Notes: a model not told the origin generated them from the sequence alone. A stretch of DNA of 55,236 nucleotides from Lachnospiraceae bacterium (GCA_009911195.1 QXWV01000130.1:1-55236); one strand, 5' to 3'. Positions 41,821 through 50,892 are shown, counted from the first letter of the stretch. Program-made: numbers and translations.

Positions 41821-43293
41821 TTAAAGCGGAATATTTCCATGTTTTCTTCTTTTATGAAATTTGTTAACTCTTTTGCATCGAATGAGATTAGTCACCGCAT
41901 GATACAATGTCTCCCTGGTATCCTCTATTTCTATTAGTTTATCAATATATCCTTGCTCTAATCCTTTCTTATAGTTGATTACCTCCCTTTCGTATTCTTT
42001 TTTCTTTTCTTTTATGAATCGCTCTTTATCCTCGCCGTTTTTCCCTTTTATATCTTTCGCATAGAGTACTTCCACCGCCCCGCTTGCACCCAAAACAGCA
42101 ACCTCTGCCGTTGGCCAGGCATATACATAATCTGCCCCTAGGTGTTTGCTGTTCATAGCAATATATGCACCCCCATATGCTTTACGGACAATTACATTTA
42201 TTTTAGGCACGGTCGCTTCTGCAAATGCATATAAGAGTTTTGCACCATGCCGAATAATTCCTTTTTTCTCTTGAACTATACCTGGCATATATCCCGGCAC
42301 ATCCGTATACGAAATAAGAGGAATACCAAATGCGTCACAAAAGCGGACAAAACGCGCTGCCTTATCGCTTGTATCACAATCCAAAACCCCTGCTATATAA
42401 CTAGGCTGGTTTCCCACAACACCAACTGTAATTCCATATAGTTTAGCAAATCCAACTACTATTCCCTCTCCCCAAAGCGATGATACCTCAAAAAATGAAT
42501 TATCATCAAAAACAAAATTGATGATTTCCCTGACATCATACGGTTTTCTTTTGTTAACGGGCATTTCAAATCGTTTGGCCGGAAGCTTTTTATAAATGTC
42601 TTTTGGCGGAATATGTATCTTTTCCTTATTATTTCTGGGCAGAATACTTATCAAATTGCGAATTGCCTGTATGCAGTCCAATTCTGTTGCATACCCAAAT
42701 TGGCAAACACCGCTCTTGGACAAATGCATTTCATGCCCCCCCAGCTCTTCCGCTGAAATTTTCTCACATGTAACTGCCTCTATTACTTTTGGCCCGGTAA
42801 TATACATCTGCCCTGTTCCTGCTACCATAAACATGAAATCCATGATAGCCGGAGAATATACCGCACCACCTGCACAAGGTCCGCTAATCACAGAAATCTG
42901 AGGTATAACCCCTGATGCTTTTACATTTCTATAAAAAATATCACCAAACCCTGCCAGCGAATCAATTCCTTCCTGTATCCTTGCACCTCCTGAGTCATTC
43001 ATAGAAATAAAAGGACATTTCTTTTTCAAAGCAATATCAAGTGCATAAGCGATGTTTCTTCCGTGCTTTAGCCCCAGAGAGCCGCCCTTATATGTAAAAT
43101 CCTGGGCTGCTACAATTACCTTCTTCCCTGAAATTTTCCCCTCGCAAACTACCACCCCATCCTGCTCATTTTCTGGAATCAGCTCCTTATATTCTCCGTT
43201 ATCATAGATTAAATTCAGCCTTTCATATACGAACAGCTTCCCTTTGCCATGCTGCCTTTCTATCTTATTCCCATATGCACCCAGCTCTTTCAT
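41821..43293 (-). CDS. Acyl-CoA carboxyltransferase (biotin-dependent type)
   Basis: A 490-aa carboxyltransferase of the propionyl/acetyl-CoA carboxylase beta or methylmalonyl-CoA decarboxylase alpha (MmdA) family. The N-terminal half has the acyl-CoA site (ISMNDSGGARIQEGIDSL, SGPCAGGAVYSPA). The C-terminal half has the carboxybiotin site (LVDCDT-like GVLDCDTSDKAARFVRFCD, TDVPGYMPG, RKAYGGAYIAM, WPTAEVAVLGASGAVEV, in separate blocks). Both oxyanion-hole regions look intact. No biotin carboxylase or biotin carrier gene is in view, so partners must come from elsewhere. ATG 43293 is chosen because GGAGG lies seven bases upstream, inside the longer frame. As the last gene of the polysaccharide/acyl locus it may supply malonyl- or methylmalonyl-CoA extender (inference). 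Confidence 0.88.
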   Translation of the reverse strand: MKELGAYGNKIERQHGKGKLFVYERLNLIYDNGEYKELIPENEQDGVVVCEGKISGKKVIVAAQDFTYKGGSLGLKHGRNIAYALDIALKKKCPFISMNDSGGARIQEGIDSLAGFGDIFYRNVKASGVIPQISVISGPCAGGAVYSPAIMDFMFMVAGTGQMYITGPKVIEAVTCEKISAEELGGHEMHLSKSGVCQFGYATELDCIQAIRNLISILPRNNKEKIHIPPKDIYKKLPAKRFEMPVNKRKPYDVREIINFVFDDNSFFEVSSLWGEGIVVGFAKLYGITVGVVGNQPSYIAGVLDCDTSDKAARFVRFCDAFGIPLISYTDVPGYMPGIVQEKKGIIRHGAKLLYAFAEATVPKINVIVRKAYGGAYIAMNSKHLGADYVYAWPTAEVAVLGASGAVEVLYAKDIKGKNGEDKERFIKEKKKEYEREVINYKKGLEQGYIDKLIEIEDTRETLYHAVTNLIRCKRVNKFHKRRKHGNIPL

Positions 43294-43369
43294 TGTTTCC
43301 TCCATATCCAGTCATTTTAGCTTTAGAAGCCCATTACTTTTGTCTGTCAGCAAACCTACTTTCATACAT

Positions 43370-44800
43370 CTATCCTCTTTTTATTTCCCGTATAAAATAT
43401 AATATTTTTTTACGCTTAATTACTGCCATACCAGCAAAAACAGACGCCAGAATAGCAATGATAAGCCATCTCGCAAAATTATTTTTATATATAATGAGCG
43501 AAAGTGGTATCATCATTAATGCCGCTAAAATAATCTGACCAATATCCTTTACTGGAAAAATAAACCTCGAACCCATAGATTTAGATGCCGAAAAGTGGAT
43601 TATAATTAAAAGAATATAGCAGAATACCGTTATATAACTCGCTGCCATAAAGCCAAACATTTTCACAAATATAATATCCAATATTAAATTTGTAACTGAC
43701 GCGATACCGGTAAATATGGCCGCATAATGGGCTTTTTTGTAAAAAGTCTCTAAACTCCCAAACTGTGTAATGATTAAATTAAATAATCCTCCAAGCATAT
43801 AAGGCGGCAACAGGTAAACTGCCAGTAAATAGTTTGACCCCCCTAAAACCCTTACTAATTCCGGGCCAATCATTAAAACCCCAAACGTACAACCGATTAC
43901 CAGCCAAAGAAATATCTTAAAAGCTTTTCTTATTGGCGGATATTCTTTCCGATTTAATTTATCATAGAACCATGGAGACCATGCGCTATTTAAACACTGA
44001 AGAAAAATAGTCATAATATGGCCGCAGCTTGTTGCTATCCCCACATAAGCTACCGCCTCGGCAGAAGAAAGGTGCTGTACTGTAATCTTGTCCGACGCCC
44101 CCATAATCTGCCCTGCAAGATAACTGAAAATCAGAGGTACAGCAATCTTAACAGCATATTTCCAGTAGATGATTCTAATGTTGTGGCTCTTCTTCAAAAA
44201 CATCATATACAAAAACAGGCCACCTAAGGCCAGTGGCATATATTGCCCGAGAATCCTTCCAAACAAACGGTCATTTTCCAGCTTATAGGCCAAAAAAACT
44301 GCCAAAGAAGAACATATGAGAATTGCTCCAAAAGATACCGTTGAACTAATTTTATAGCGGTAACTTACCCTTTGCCGAACCTGAAACATCTCAAAAGCCG
44401 GATAAGTAAATAAATATACAAACATAATCAATATATATTTCCTATCCATTAACAGGACTTTTTCAAAAAACCCCGGAAACAACAGATAAACGCCCAAAAC
44501 TGCACCCGTTATTATTGAGCTCAAAACTAAACATGAAGAAATGTAGGAATTTAAAGAATACTCATCCTTAAAATCAAACCTTGCCCTATTAATCGTTGCA
44601 TAAACTTCAGCCCCACAAATGATAAGGAACATAGACTGCCAGTTTGCAAACACATGAAAATTGCCAAATTGTTCTGTTGTCAGAATCCTTGAAAAAATAG
44701 GAGTTGTGATAAACACCATTGCTCTGGTCAAAAAATTAGATATTGTATACCATAAACCAGATTTTAAAATTATGTAAGAATCTTTATTTTTATTATCCAT
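43370..44800 (-). CDS. Wzx-type polysaccharide flippase
   Basis: A 476-aa membrane protein of the MOP/PST family with about 12-14 helices, expected to flip undecaprenyl-linked repeat units across the membrane. The start is typical (SGLWYTISNFLTRAMVFITTP), followed by IFSRILTTEQFGNF and RARFDFKD. It is immediately downstream of the polymerase gene, as in many Wzx/Wzy loci. It lies in the same block as the acyl-building genes, so its substrate may be an acylated sugar lipid. Confidence 0.88.
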   Translation of the reverse strand: MDNKNKDSYIILKSGLWYTISNFLTRAMVFITTPIFSRILTTEQFGNFHVFANWQSMFLIICGAEVYATINRARFDFKDEYSLNSYISSCLVLSSIITGAVLGVYLLFPGFFEKVLLMDRKYILIMFVYLFTYPAFEMFQVRQRVSYRYKISSTVSFGAILICSSLAVFLAYKLENDRLFGRILGQYMPLALGGLFLYMMFLKKSHNIRIIYWKYAVKIAVPLIFSYLAGQIMGASDKITVQHLSSAEAVAYVGIATSCGHIMTIFLQCLNSAWSPWFYDKLNRKEYPPIRKAFKIFLWLVIGCTFGVLMIGPELVRVLGGSNYLLAVYLLPPYMLGGLFNLIITQFGSLETFYKKAHYAAIFTGIASVTNLILDIIFVKMFGFMAASYITVFCYILLIIIHFSASKSMGSRFIFPVKDIGQIILAALMMIPLSLIIYKNNFARWLIIAILASVFAGMAVIKRKKILYFIREIKRG

Positions 44801-44879
44801 TTCTTTTTCATTTCCTGCTGCTTTCCAAATATCTTAAAGGCACATCTATTTACAAAAAGCAGTTTTCCGTACTGTAATA

Positions 44880-46196
44880 TTATCTATTTTTATTTACTAA
44901 TCGCTTATTTGTTATGGGATTTTGTTTCATCCATAAACCAAGTACCCCTAAAAGCCCCCAAAAAAATTTATGATACCAAAATGAATTAGACAAATATAGC
45001 TTTACGCAGCAGCAAAGAAAGATAATCAGCAATGCTGCCCATTCATTATCTTGATTCTTTATAAACATTCCAATGATACTTGCCACTAAAATAATAATCA
45101 AAGCAGTTCCTATTATCGTTCCGTAATCAATCCACAGTTCGAGAAAAATATTATGGCAATATCCCCAATAATAGGATTTGCCTATAATATACCTGTCCCC
45201 ATAAAAGCCTGCACCCCTTATCCCATTTTCCTTAATTATTTCCATGGAGATTTTCCAAATTTTATTTCTTCCGGAATCACTAAGAATCTCCCCTGATAAA
45301 ATCATTTCTATCAATCTGCCCGATATATTCATTCGAGTGGCTATTGATACTATTATTTCCTGCATTTTTTCAAATCCAATGTTTATGATTACTAAAGCAC
45401 CGAATACAATACCAAAAACAATTTCCATTTTCCTTGTACGGTTTTGCATAGTCCTCCATCTTTGAATAAAAAATAGAGCTATGAAAAGCGTCACCCCCAC
45501 AACAGCCCCTCTGGAGCCTCCCATTATCATAATTAAAAGCCCCAGAAGCGAAGCACAAGCATAAGATATTTTTTTCGATTTTAAATATAAATATATAAAG
45601 ACAATACAACAAAATGCCATATTATACCCAAAGTCCAAATTATAGCTATTTCTAATTTCATTCCCCTGATAGTCAATGGTAACCCAGTAGCCCCTCATCC
45701 AAAATCTTACAAATAGCAGTATATAATATATAAATAAAGGTTTTGCGCTGAGCAAAAGACAATTTAACAATTTTTTCTTATCGGAAAACAGTCCCACAAA
45801 CAATAACATCCAAATACCGGACGAGAGGGGAAAAATCATTAGGTTTACCCCATACTCTCTATGTTGAAACCAATCACGGTACTCCGGATGAAGAATAGCC
45901 GACAAAAAAATTGTTCCGAATGCAAACAAATAAATCGGCCAAACCCTCAATTTATTTTTCTGCAATGTTCCAACAAAAGCAACAATAATCAAGCTAAAAA
46001 GGACAATATTCATAGTCCCTGATATCAACATTGCCTTTCCCGAAAATACAGGAATAAGATAATTTAAAATTGAACGTATCAAGTCACTGCACATATAGAT
46101 AATAAACGCATATGCGACTATCCTATCAATACGTTTATATTTAAGTATTTCTAAGAAACTCCCTTCCACTAATTCTGTTTTCTTCTGATGTCCCAC
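44880..46196 (-). CDS. Wzy-type polysaccharide polymerase (O-antigen ligase family)
   Basis: A 438-aa membrane protein with about 11-12 helices and a long extracellular loop (about 285-350) containing the O-antigen ligase/polymerase-like stretch GRNKIWKISMEIIKENGIRGAGFYG and YCHNIFLELWIDYG (in parts). It probably polymerises flipped repeat units on the outer face. The start is GTG 46196, with TTAGGAG eight bases upstream; it overlaps the 3' end of the acyl ligase gene by 28 bases. The combination with the downstream flippase defines a Wzx/Wzy-dependent pathway. Confidence 0.85.
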   Translation of the reverse strand: MGHQKKTELVEGSFLEILKYKRIDRIVAYAFIIYMCSDLIRSILNYLIPVFSGKAMLISGTMNIVLFSLIIVAFVGTLQKNKLRVWPIYLFAFGTIFLSAILHPEYRDWFQHREYGVNLMIFPLSSGIWMLLFVGLFSDKKKLLNCLLLSAKPLFIYYILLFVRFWMRGYWVTIDYQGNEIRNSYNLDFGYNMAFCCIVFIYLYLKSKKISYACASLLGLLIMIMGGSRGAVVGVTLFIALFFIQRWRTMQNRTRKMEIVFGIVFGALVIINIGFEKMQEIIVSIATRMNISGRLIEMILSGEILSDSGRNKIWKISMEIIKENGIRGAGFYGDRYIIGKSYYWGYCHNIFLELWIDYGTIIGTALIIILVASIIGMFIKNQDNEWAALLIIFLCCCVKLYLSNSFWYHKFFWGLLGVLGLWMKQNPITNKRLVNKNR

Positions 46197-47596
46197 TGTC
46201 CGACTCCTAAATCCTTATATAATATTTTACCAGTATCATTTCTTGGAATTTTATCTATTCTTTGGCTCTTAAAACACTCTCTGGGAAGGTGTGTTTTTTC
46301 GCTGATATAGCCTATTATCTTATTCTCGTCCTCTTCCCCCGTCAGGAAGATTTGCATATATTTATCATTTCCTATGCACGCGCAATCAATTTGAAAGTTC
46401 TCCCTAAGCATCCGCTCGCACTGGTCGAGGCTTACCCGCAAACCATATAATTTTAAAAACCGGGCTATTCTTCCAACAATATAGTAATAGCCATCTTTAT
46501 CTCTTTTCGCAATATCGCCAGTCATGTAAATTCCCCGAAGCTCATCTCCCTTTAGCAAATCTCTTTTACACTCCGCATATCCCATCGTTACATTTGCGCC
46601 TGCATAAACCAGCTCCCCTTCCCCTTCCGCTGTCCTTACCTCATTCCCGTTTTCATCCAATAAAAAAAGCTCCCCTCCTGGCATAGCCTTTCCTATACTT
46701 CCAATTTTATCTAATGCCATCTCGGGATTAAGATAAGCCAGCCTGGCTGTTGTCTCCGTTGTGCCGAAAGTAGCAAAAAACTGCTTCCCATATGTATCAG
46801 CATATTCGGCAACCTTCCTATATAGCCAGTCATCAAGCCTGCCTCCGCCTTCCGCCAATATTCTAAGGCCCGGCAAATCATTACGGAAGAAATGAAGTTT
46901 ATCAAACACTTCATAGCTGAAAGGCACTCCGGTAAAATCCGTAATCCCTTCCTTCTTAAATCTGTTCCAGAATTCTACACTCATCAGGTTATAATCCGTC
47001 AATGTTACTTTCGCCCCTGCATATAAATGGCTGCATATTACGGACAGTCCCATCGTATACTGCATTGGCAAATGTACCAATCCGTTGTCCTTTGAGGTAA
47101 ATCCAAAAAATTCAGAAACCGTTTTATAACTAAAGTATAAATTTTTATAGGAATGCCTGACTAACTTAGGCGAACCGGTACTTCCTGATGTAGTCATCAG
47201 CAGAGAAAGTTCTTCATGAATTTCATATTTTGGGTATGTTGTCTTCAACAGGCAGTATTCCTGTTTCTCCCAAATGCATGTTCCGTTAAACCTATTCCGC
47301 ATTTTAAGCGGACACCAAATATATGGCGGTTGATAAATGCCCATTAGTTTTTCCAGCAATTGGCTATCCATGTCCATACTGAGCAATAACGGAACAGACT
47401 TATTTTCAATACATGAATAAAAGCCTGCCACGGCACCAATTGTATTTGTGCTCATAATAAAAACAATGTTTCTTTTATCCAATTTCCCTGAAAATTCAAT
47501 AGCAAACTCCTTTAAATCCCCATAAGTAAATTTGGACAAGGTATCATCCACTAATGCGGTTTTATCCTTTGGCTTATTTTCAATTGCTAAAAACAT
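46169..47596 (-). CDS. AMP-forming acyl-CoA/acyl-ACP ligase
   Basis: A 475-aa adenylate-forming enzyme (ANL superfamily). Motifs are LLMTTSGSTGSPK (P-loop), ATFGTTETTARLAY, the glycine-rich GELVYAGANVTMGYAE, YMTGDIAKRDKDGYYYIVGRIARFLKLYGLRV (core motif with Asp and hinge, in parts) and the C-terminal catalytic lysine in PRNDTGKILY. It is somewhat short for the family (500-550), mainly at the N-terminus. It probably activates a free carboxylic acid and loads it on one of the two carrier proteins encoded upstream. GGAGAG precedes ATG 47596. It is cotranscribed with the reductase (13-base gap). Confidence 0.9.
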   Translation of the reverse strand: MFLAIENKPKDKTALVDDTLSKFTYGDLKEFAIEFSGKLDKRNIVFIMSTNTIGAVAGFYSCIENKSVPLLLSMDMDSQLLEKLMGIYQPPYIWCPLKMRNRFNGTCIWEKQEYCLLKTTYPKYEIHEELSLLMTTSGSTGSPKLVRHSYKNLYFSYKTVSEFFGFTSKDNGLVHLPMQYTMGLSVICSHLYAGAKVTLTDYNLMSVEFWNRFKKEGITDFTGVPFSYEVFDKLHFFRNDLPGLRILAEGGGRLDDWLYRKVAEYADTYGKQFFATFGTTETTARLAYLNPEMALDKIGSIGKAMPGGELFLLDENGNEVRTAEGEGELVYAGANVTMGYAECKRDLLKGDELRGIYMTGDIAKRDKDGYYYIVGRIARFLKLYGLRVSLDQCERMLRENFQIDCACIGNDKYMQIFLTGEEDENKIIGYISEKTHLPRECFKSQRIDKIPRNDTGKILYKDLGVGQWDIRRKQN

Positions 47597-47608
47597 CTGC
47601 GTTCTCTC

Positions 47609-48349
47609 CTACAAGGATGTACATCCATCTACTCCTAATATTTGGCCAGAAATATATTTCGCTTGGTCCGATGCAAAAAACAAACATGCATTGGCAATAT
47701 CTTCCGGTTCTGCCGGATATCCAAGCGCAATACATCCTATTCTTTTTTGTAGCTGCCCTGGATTTGTCTGCCTGAGCATTTCCGTATTTGTTAATCCTGG
47801 TGCGATAGCATTTACCCTTATCTTTTGTGCTGCCAGCTCCTTTGCTGCCGACTTGGTCACCGACAGCAGCGCGCCTTTTGTCGCCGAATATACTAGTTGG
47901 CCTGCATTTCCCTGCACTCCGACTACTGAAGATATATTGATAATGCAGCCTCCGTTGGCCTGCCTTCCCATCACCCTGGCTGCCAGTTGGAGCATCTGAA
48001 TTGCCCCGAAAACATTTACGGAAAACATTTCTTCCATATGTTTCCTGCTAATCATGCCGATTTTTTCGTTATATTCGATACCCGCATTATTTACCAGGAC
48101 ATCCAGATGCCCTTCTTCCCTTTTAATATGTGACACCGCCGCAAAACATTGCTGTTCATCGGCTATGTCAAACTCCAGCATATTTGCCATGTACCCACTA
48201 TTTTGATTCCATTGTTCCATCCATCCTGCATTTTCCAAACTACGTCCGGTAATATAGACTCTTGCATGATTTTTGGCGTATAATTCAGCTATTGCCCGTC
48301 CAATACCACGCGTTCCTCCTGTAATCAGACAGACTTTTCCTTTCAGCAT
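47609..48349 (-). CDS. SDR-family 3-oxoacyl reductase (FabG-like), second copy
   Basis: A 246-aa short-chain dehydrogenase. It has the NADPH motif TGGTRGIG (10-17), NNAGI, the catalytic Ser region INISSVVGVQGN, the YSATKGAL active site (Tyr-x-x-x-Lys) and IAPGLTNTEM. It most resembles FabG, which reduces 3-oxoacyl-ACP to 3-hydroxyacyl-ACP. Its ATG overlaps the stop of the carrier-protein gene (TAATG), so the two are translationally coupled, a strong hint that its substrate is carried on that protein. Confidence 0.9.
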   Translation of the reverse strand: MLKGKVCLITGGTRGIGRAIAELYAKNHARVYITGRSLENAGWMEQWNQNSGYMANMLEFDIADEQQCFAAVSHIKREEGHLDVLVNNAGIEYNEKIGMISRKHMEEMFSVNVFGAIQMLQLAARVMGRQANGGCIINISSVVGVQGNAGQLVYSATKGALLSVTKSAAKELAAQKIRVNAIAPGLTNTEMLRQTNPGQLQKRIGCIALGYPAEPEDIANACLFFASDQAKYISGQILGVDGCTSL

Positions 48350-48588
48350 TAAATCACCACTCCCTTATTTCTAAGAAGCTGAATTCCATTATTGTAAGAA
48401 CCAAAATGAAGGATTTCTTCCGTCTCAAACATGATATCAAAGGTATCTTCCAGCCTGGATATTAGTGACATATGCGTTATAGAATCCCAACAGCTAATTT
48501 CTTCAAACGTAAATTTGTCATTCAGCCCTTCTATCTGCACATTGAAAATATCAACAAAGACTTCTTGATATTTTTTCAAATTGTTCAT
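48349..48588 (-). CDS. Acyl carrier protein-like, second copy
   Basis: A 79-aa phosphopantetheine carrier protein. The four-helix pattern and acidic composition fit, and the attachment serine is in SCWDSITHMSLI (Ser36), the DS[LMI] motif. The C-terminal part (FETEEILHFGSYNNGIQLLRNKG) resembles dedicated carrier proteins of modification pathways rather than housekeeping AcpP. It is coupled to the downstream reductase and separated by 52 bases from the first carrier-protein gene. GTGAGGT precedes ATG 48588. Confidence 0.88.
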   Translation of the reverse strand: MNNLKKYQEVFVDIFNVQIEGLNDKFTFEEISCWDSITHMSLISRLEDTFDIMFETEEILHFGSYNNGIQLLRNKGVVI

Positions 48589-48606
48589 ACTTTACCTCAC
48601 TTCTGC

Positions 48607-48619
48607 GCTGTATTTCAGC
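48607..48619 (-). promoter_or_regulatory. Intercistronic hairpin before the second carrier-protein gene
   Basis: GCTG and CAGC pair around a five-base loop (48607-48619). It is followed on the minus strand by GCAGAAGTGAGG and the start codon. The arrangement (small hairpin, then GCAGAA-purine-TG-purine-GG, then ATG) matches the elements at 50047-50062 and 50876-50891, though the stem sequence differs. Confidence 0.45.
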
Positions 48620-48640
48620 CCATACCAAGTTTGATATAAA

Positions 48641-48862
48641 TCAATTATTCATCATATTTACTATATCGCTTACTGTTTTGAATTGTTTAAAATTATCTCC
48701 TGTAAGCTTCACTCCAAATTCGTCTTCCATCATAACAATAATCCCAAGCTTGGACATAGAATCATACTCATCAATTTCCGCCAGCTCCATCTCCAGCTTT
48801 AAAGTTCCTTCATCTACTTCCAGTGTTTCCTCAAGCAATGCAATCTTTTGTTCTGTTGTCAT
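48641..48862 (-). CDS. Acyl carrier protein-like, first copy
   Basis: A 73-aa carrier protein with attachment serine in EYDSMSKLGI (Ser35) and the acidic helix II region MMEDEFGVKL, ending in the usual short helix (VSDIVNMMNN). ATG 48862 is chosen because AAAGGAG lies nine bases upstream; the frame is open to 48910. It differs clearly from the second carrier protein, so the two probably have distinct partners, such as starter and extender loading. Confidence 0.9.
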   Translation of the reverse strand: MTTEQKIALLEETLEVDEGTLKLEMELAEIDEYDSMSKLGIIVMMEDEFGVKLTGDNFKQFKTVSDIVNMMNN

Positions 48863-48959
48863 CTTTTTTTCTCCTTTTCTTTCAATTAATTTTATGTGAT
48901 ATGCGAACAATACTGTTTTGCCTTATCCGCATGACCATACATTGTTTCCAAAATCCTGC

Positions 48960-50030
48960 TCAATCAAAATCATAGCCATCATCGAAGCTCTCATCCGTAT
49001 GTACCAGGGGCAAAATATCATTGACATTCATATACGCATCCACTGTACTCCATGACAGCCCTACACCAAAACCACACATCAGCGCCCTAATATCTTTATT
49101 TTCATTTACATCTCCATACTCTTTCACCAGGGAAATTGGTATGGATGCTGATGATGTATTGCCAAACTCATCTATAGATACTAAAGTTTTATCCATGGAA
49201 AATCCTGTACGCTTGGCGATTTGCTTCAAAATAAACAGATTTGCCTGATGCAAAACCAGACAGTCATAATTATCTACTGTTGTATTTGCCTCTTCCATCT
49301 GTTTCTTTACTAATTCCGGAACTTCCGAAGTCGCAAAATTAAAAACTGCTATATCGTCCATTCTGCTTCCGATTGATTCCCCAACTGGTGGTTCCGGATT
49401 TCTCCAATGTCCATATGGCGCAATAATTGCACGGAATCCTGCACCATCGGTTTTGGAAATCATGTGCATTAACGGAGCGCCTTTCTCCTTTGCCAGCAAA
49501 GTAGCTGTACCGGAATCTCCAAACAACATACTGGCAGAATGGGAGGTTTTCACTTTCTTTTTCCAGTTCTTTTCCTTTGCAGATGTATCCCCACAAAGAA
49601 GGAGTGCCTTATCTGCATTCGATGTTTTCAACATACTGGCTGCTATATTTAAACCATATGAAAAACCTGAACAGCCCAGATTAACATCAAAAGCAATACA
49701 GTCCTTTGGGATTCCAAGCCGTTCCTGTAATATACATGCAGTTGCCGGAATGCTGTAATCGGCAGATTGTGTCACAAAAACCAGGATTCCTATTTCATCG
49801 GGACTGATTTTCTTTTCTTTTAAAATGGCTTTCGCTGCTGCAAAACAGAAATCTGCAGTTGTCTGATTCAAATTAGCATCATACCGCCCCTTCACCCCTG
49901 TTTTTTTAGAAAACTTTGCAATTACCTCAGGTCCTTCCTGTGTTTCCATATCCGTCAATGCAGTCCATGTATTTGAAACAGCCGCCGCCATTGCTGAAAT
50001 TTTTACTTCTTCTATTTTTGTTAATACCAT
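48960..50030 (-). CDS. 3-oxoacyl-ACP synthase III-like (KAS III), second copy
   Basis: A 356-aa thiolase-fold condensing enzyme of the KAS III/FabH group. The Cys-His-Asn triad is intact: DVNLGCSGFSYG (Cys120), LVLHQANLFI (His261) and DEFGNTSSAS (Asn291). LLCGDTSAKEK and MCGFGVGLSW are also typical. It is longer than FabH (about 320) because of insertions, as in KAS III-like enzymes of modification pathways. The start is taken as ATG 50030 (weak GGGGA upstream); the frame is open to 50084. A conserved hairpin lies 16 bases before the start. It would condense an acyl starter with a malonyl-type extender. Confidence 0.9.
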   Translation of the reverse strand: MVLTKIEEVKISAMAAAVSNTWTALTDMETQEGPEVIAKFSKKTGVKGRYDANLNQTTADFCFAAAKAILKEKKISPDEIGILVFVTQSADYSIPATACILQERLGIPKDCIAFDVNLGCSGFSYGLNIAASMLKTSNADKALLLCGDTSAKEKNWKKKVKTSHSASMLFGDSGTATLLAKEKGAPLMHMISKTDGAGFRAIIAPYGHWRNPEPPVGESIGSRMDDIAVFNFATSEVPELVKKQMEEANTTVDNYDCLVLHQANLFILKQIAKRTGFSMDKTLVSIDEFGNTSSASIPISLVKEYGDVNENKDIRALMCGFGVGLSWSTVDAYMNVNDILPLVHTDESFDDGYDFD

Positions 50031-50046
50031 ACTTATCCCCATTTCT

Positions 50047-50062
50047 GCGCAGCTATTTGCGC
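50047..50062 (-). promoter_or_regulatory. Intercistronic hairpin element before KAS III copy 2
   Basis: GCGCA and TGCGC pair around a six-base loop (50047-50062). On the minus strand the stem is followed by AGAAATGGGGATAAGT and the start codon. The same design and nearly the same sequence occur before the first reductase (50876-50891). Such hairpins may adjust translation or mRNA processing in the operon. Confidence 0.6.
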
Positions 50063-50095
50063 CAAAATTTATTTGATTTATCAAGCTTCCTTCTT

Positions 50096-50860
50096 TTAAG
50101 ATGATGTAGCCCCACCGTCAACCAGCAATGATGTTCCTGTTATAAAACGGGCAGCCGGGCTGATTAAATAAGCAATTGCATTTGCTATATCTGTTGTGTT
50201 CGCAATGCCTAAATATTGACGTTGCAATAATTTCTGATTAGCATCGCTGACCTCACCATTCTGCTTCAGGTAACCTGTATACATATCCGTGGCCGTCATT
50301 CCCGGAGCAACCGTATTTATGCAAATCTTTTTGTCCGCCACCTCCTTCGCTATGCTTCTGACAGCACCATCCATAGCCGCTTTTGATGCAGAATACACCG
50401 ACTGGGTTTTATTTCCTATCGTTGCCGCCGTGGACGAGATTCCCACTATCCGCATCCCTTCATTGAACCTCCCTTTTTTGCACATCTGCCGAACCATCTC
50501 AAAAAATCCAAAGAAATTGATATCAAATATATCCCTTACCTTTTCCGGTTTAAAATGCATTAACGGTATTGGCGTAGTAACTCCTGCGGCATAAACCAGC
50601 CCATCCAATTTCCCCTGTTGTGAAACTATTGTTTTTACCAAATCTTCTATTTCATTTATTTGGCGCAAATCCGCACAATAAAAAGCATGTCCTTCACCGG
50701 ACAATGAATCCATCACCTCGCAAAGCTTTTCCTTCCTCCGAGCTACCAGAATCAGCTTTGCCCCCATCCTGCTTAGCAGAATTGCCGTATCCTTCCCAAT
50801 GCCGGATGACGCCCCCGTCACTACAATTCTCCGTTCTTCCAAATTAATTATATTTTCCAT
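50096..50860 (-). CDS. SDR-family 3-oxoacyl reductase (FabG-like), first copy
   Basis: A 254-aa short-chain dehydrogenase with TGASSGIG (15-22), YAAGV, the catalytic serine region GISSTAATIGN, YSASKAAM (Tyr-x-x-x-Lys) and VAPGMTATDMYTGYLKQNG. It is about as close to FabG as the second copy but has a longer C-terminal substrate loop. The pairing of one KAS III with one SDR, twice in the same operon, suggests two condensation-reduction steps or two different substrates. GGAG precedes ATG 50860 and a conserved hairpin lies 15 bases before the start. Confidence 0.9.
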   Translation of the reverse strand: MENIINLEERRIVVTGASSGIGKDTAILLSRMGAKLILVARRKEKLCEVMDSLSGEGHAFYCADLRQINEIEDLVKTIVSQQGKLDGLVYAAGVTTPIPLMHFKPEKVRDIFDINFFGFFEMVRQMCKKGRFNEGMRIVGISSTAATIGNKTQSVYSASKAAMDGAVRSIAKEVADKKICINTVAPGMTATDMYTGYLKQNGEVSDANQKLLQRQYLGIANTTDIANAIAYLISPAARFITGTSLLVDGGATSS

Positions 50861-50875
50861 TTTTACTCCATTTCC

Positions 50876-50891
50876 GCGCAGTTTTTTGCGC
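50876..50891 (-). promoter_or_regulatory. Intercistronic hairpin element before the first reductase
   Basis: GCGCA and TGCGC pair around AAAAAC (50876-50891). On the minus strand the stem is followed by GGAAATGGAGTAAAA and the start codon. The stem begins one base after the stop of the upstream KAS III gene. It is a near-copy of the element at 50047-50062. Confidence 0.6.
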
Positions 50892-50892
50892 C

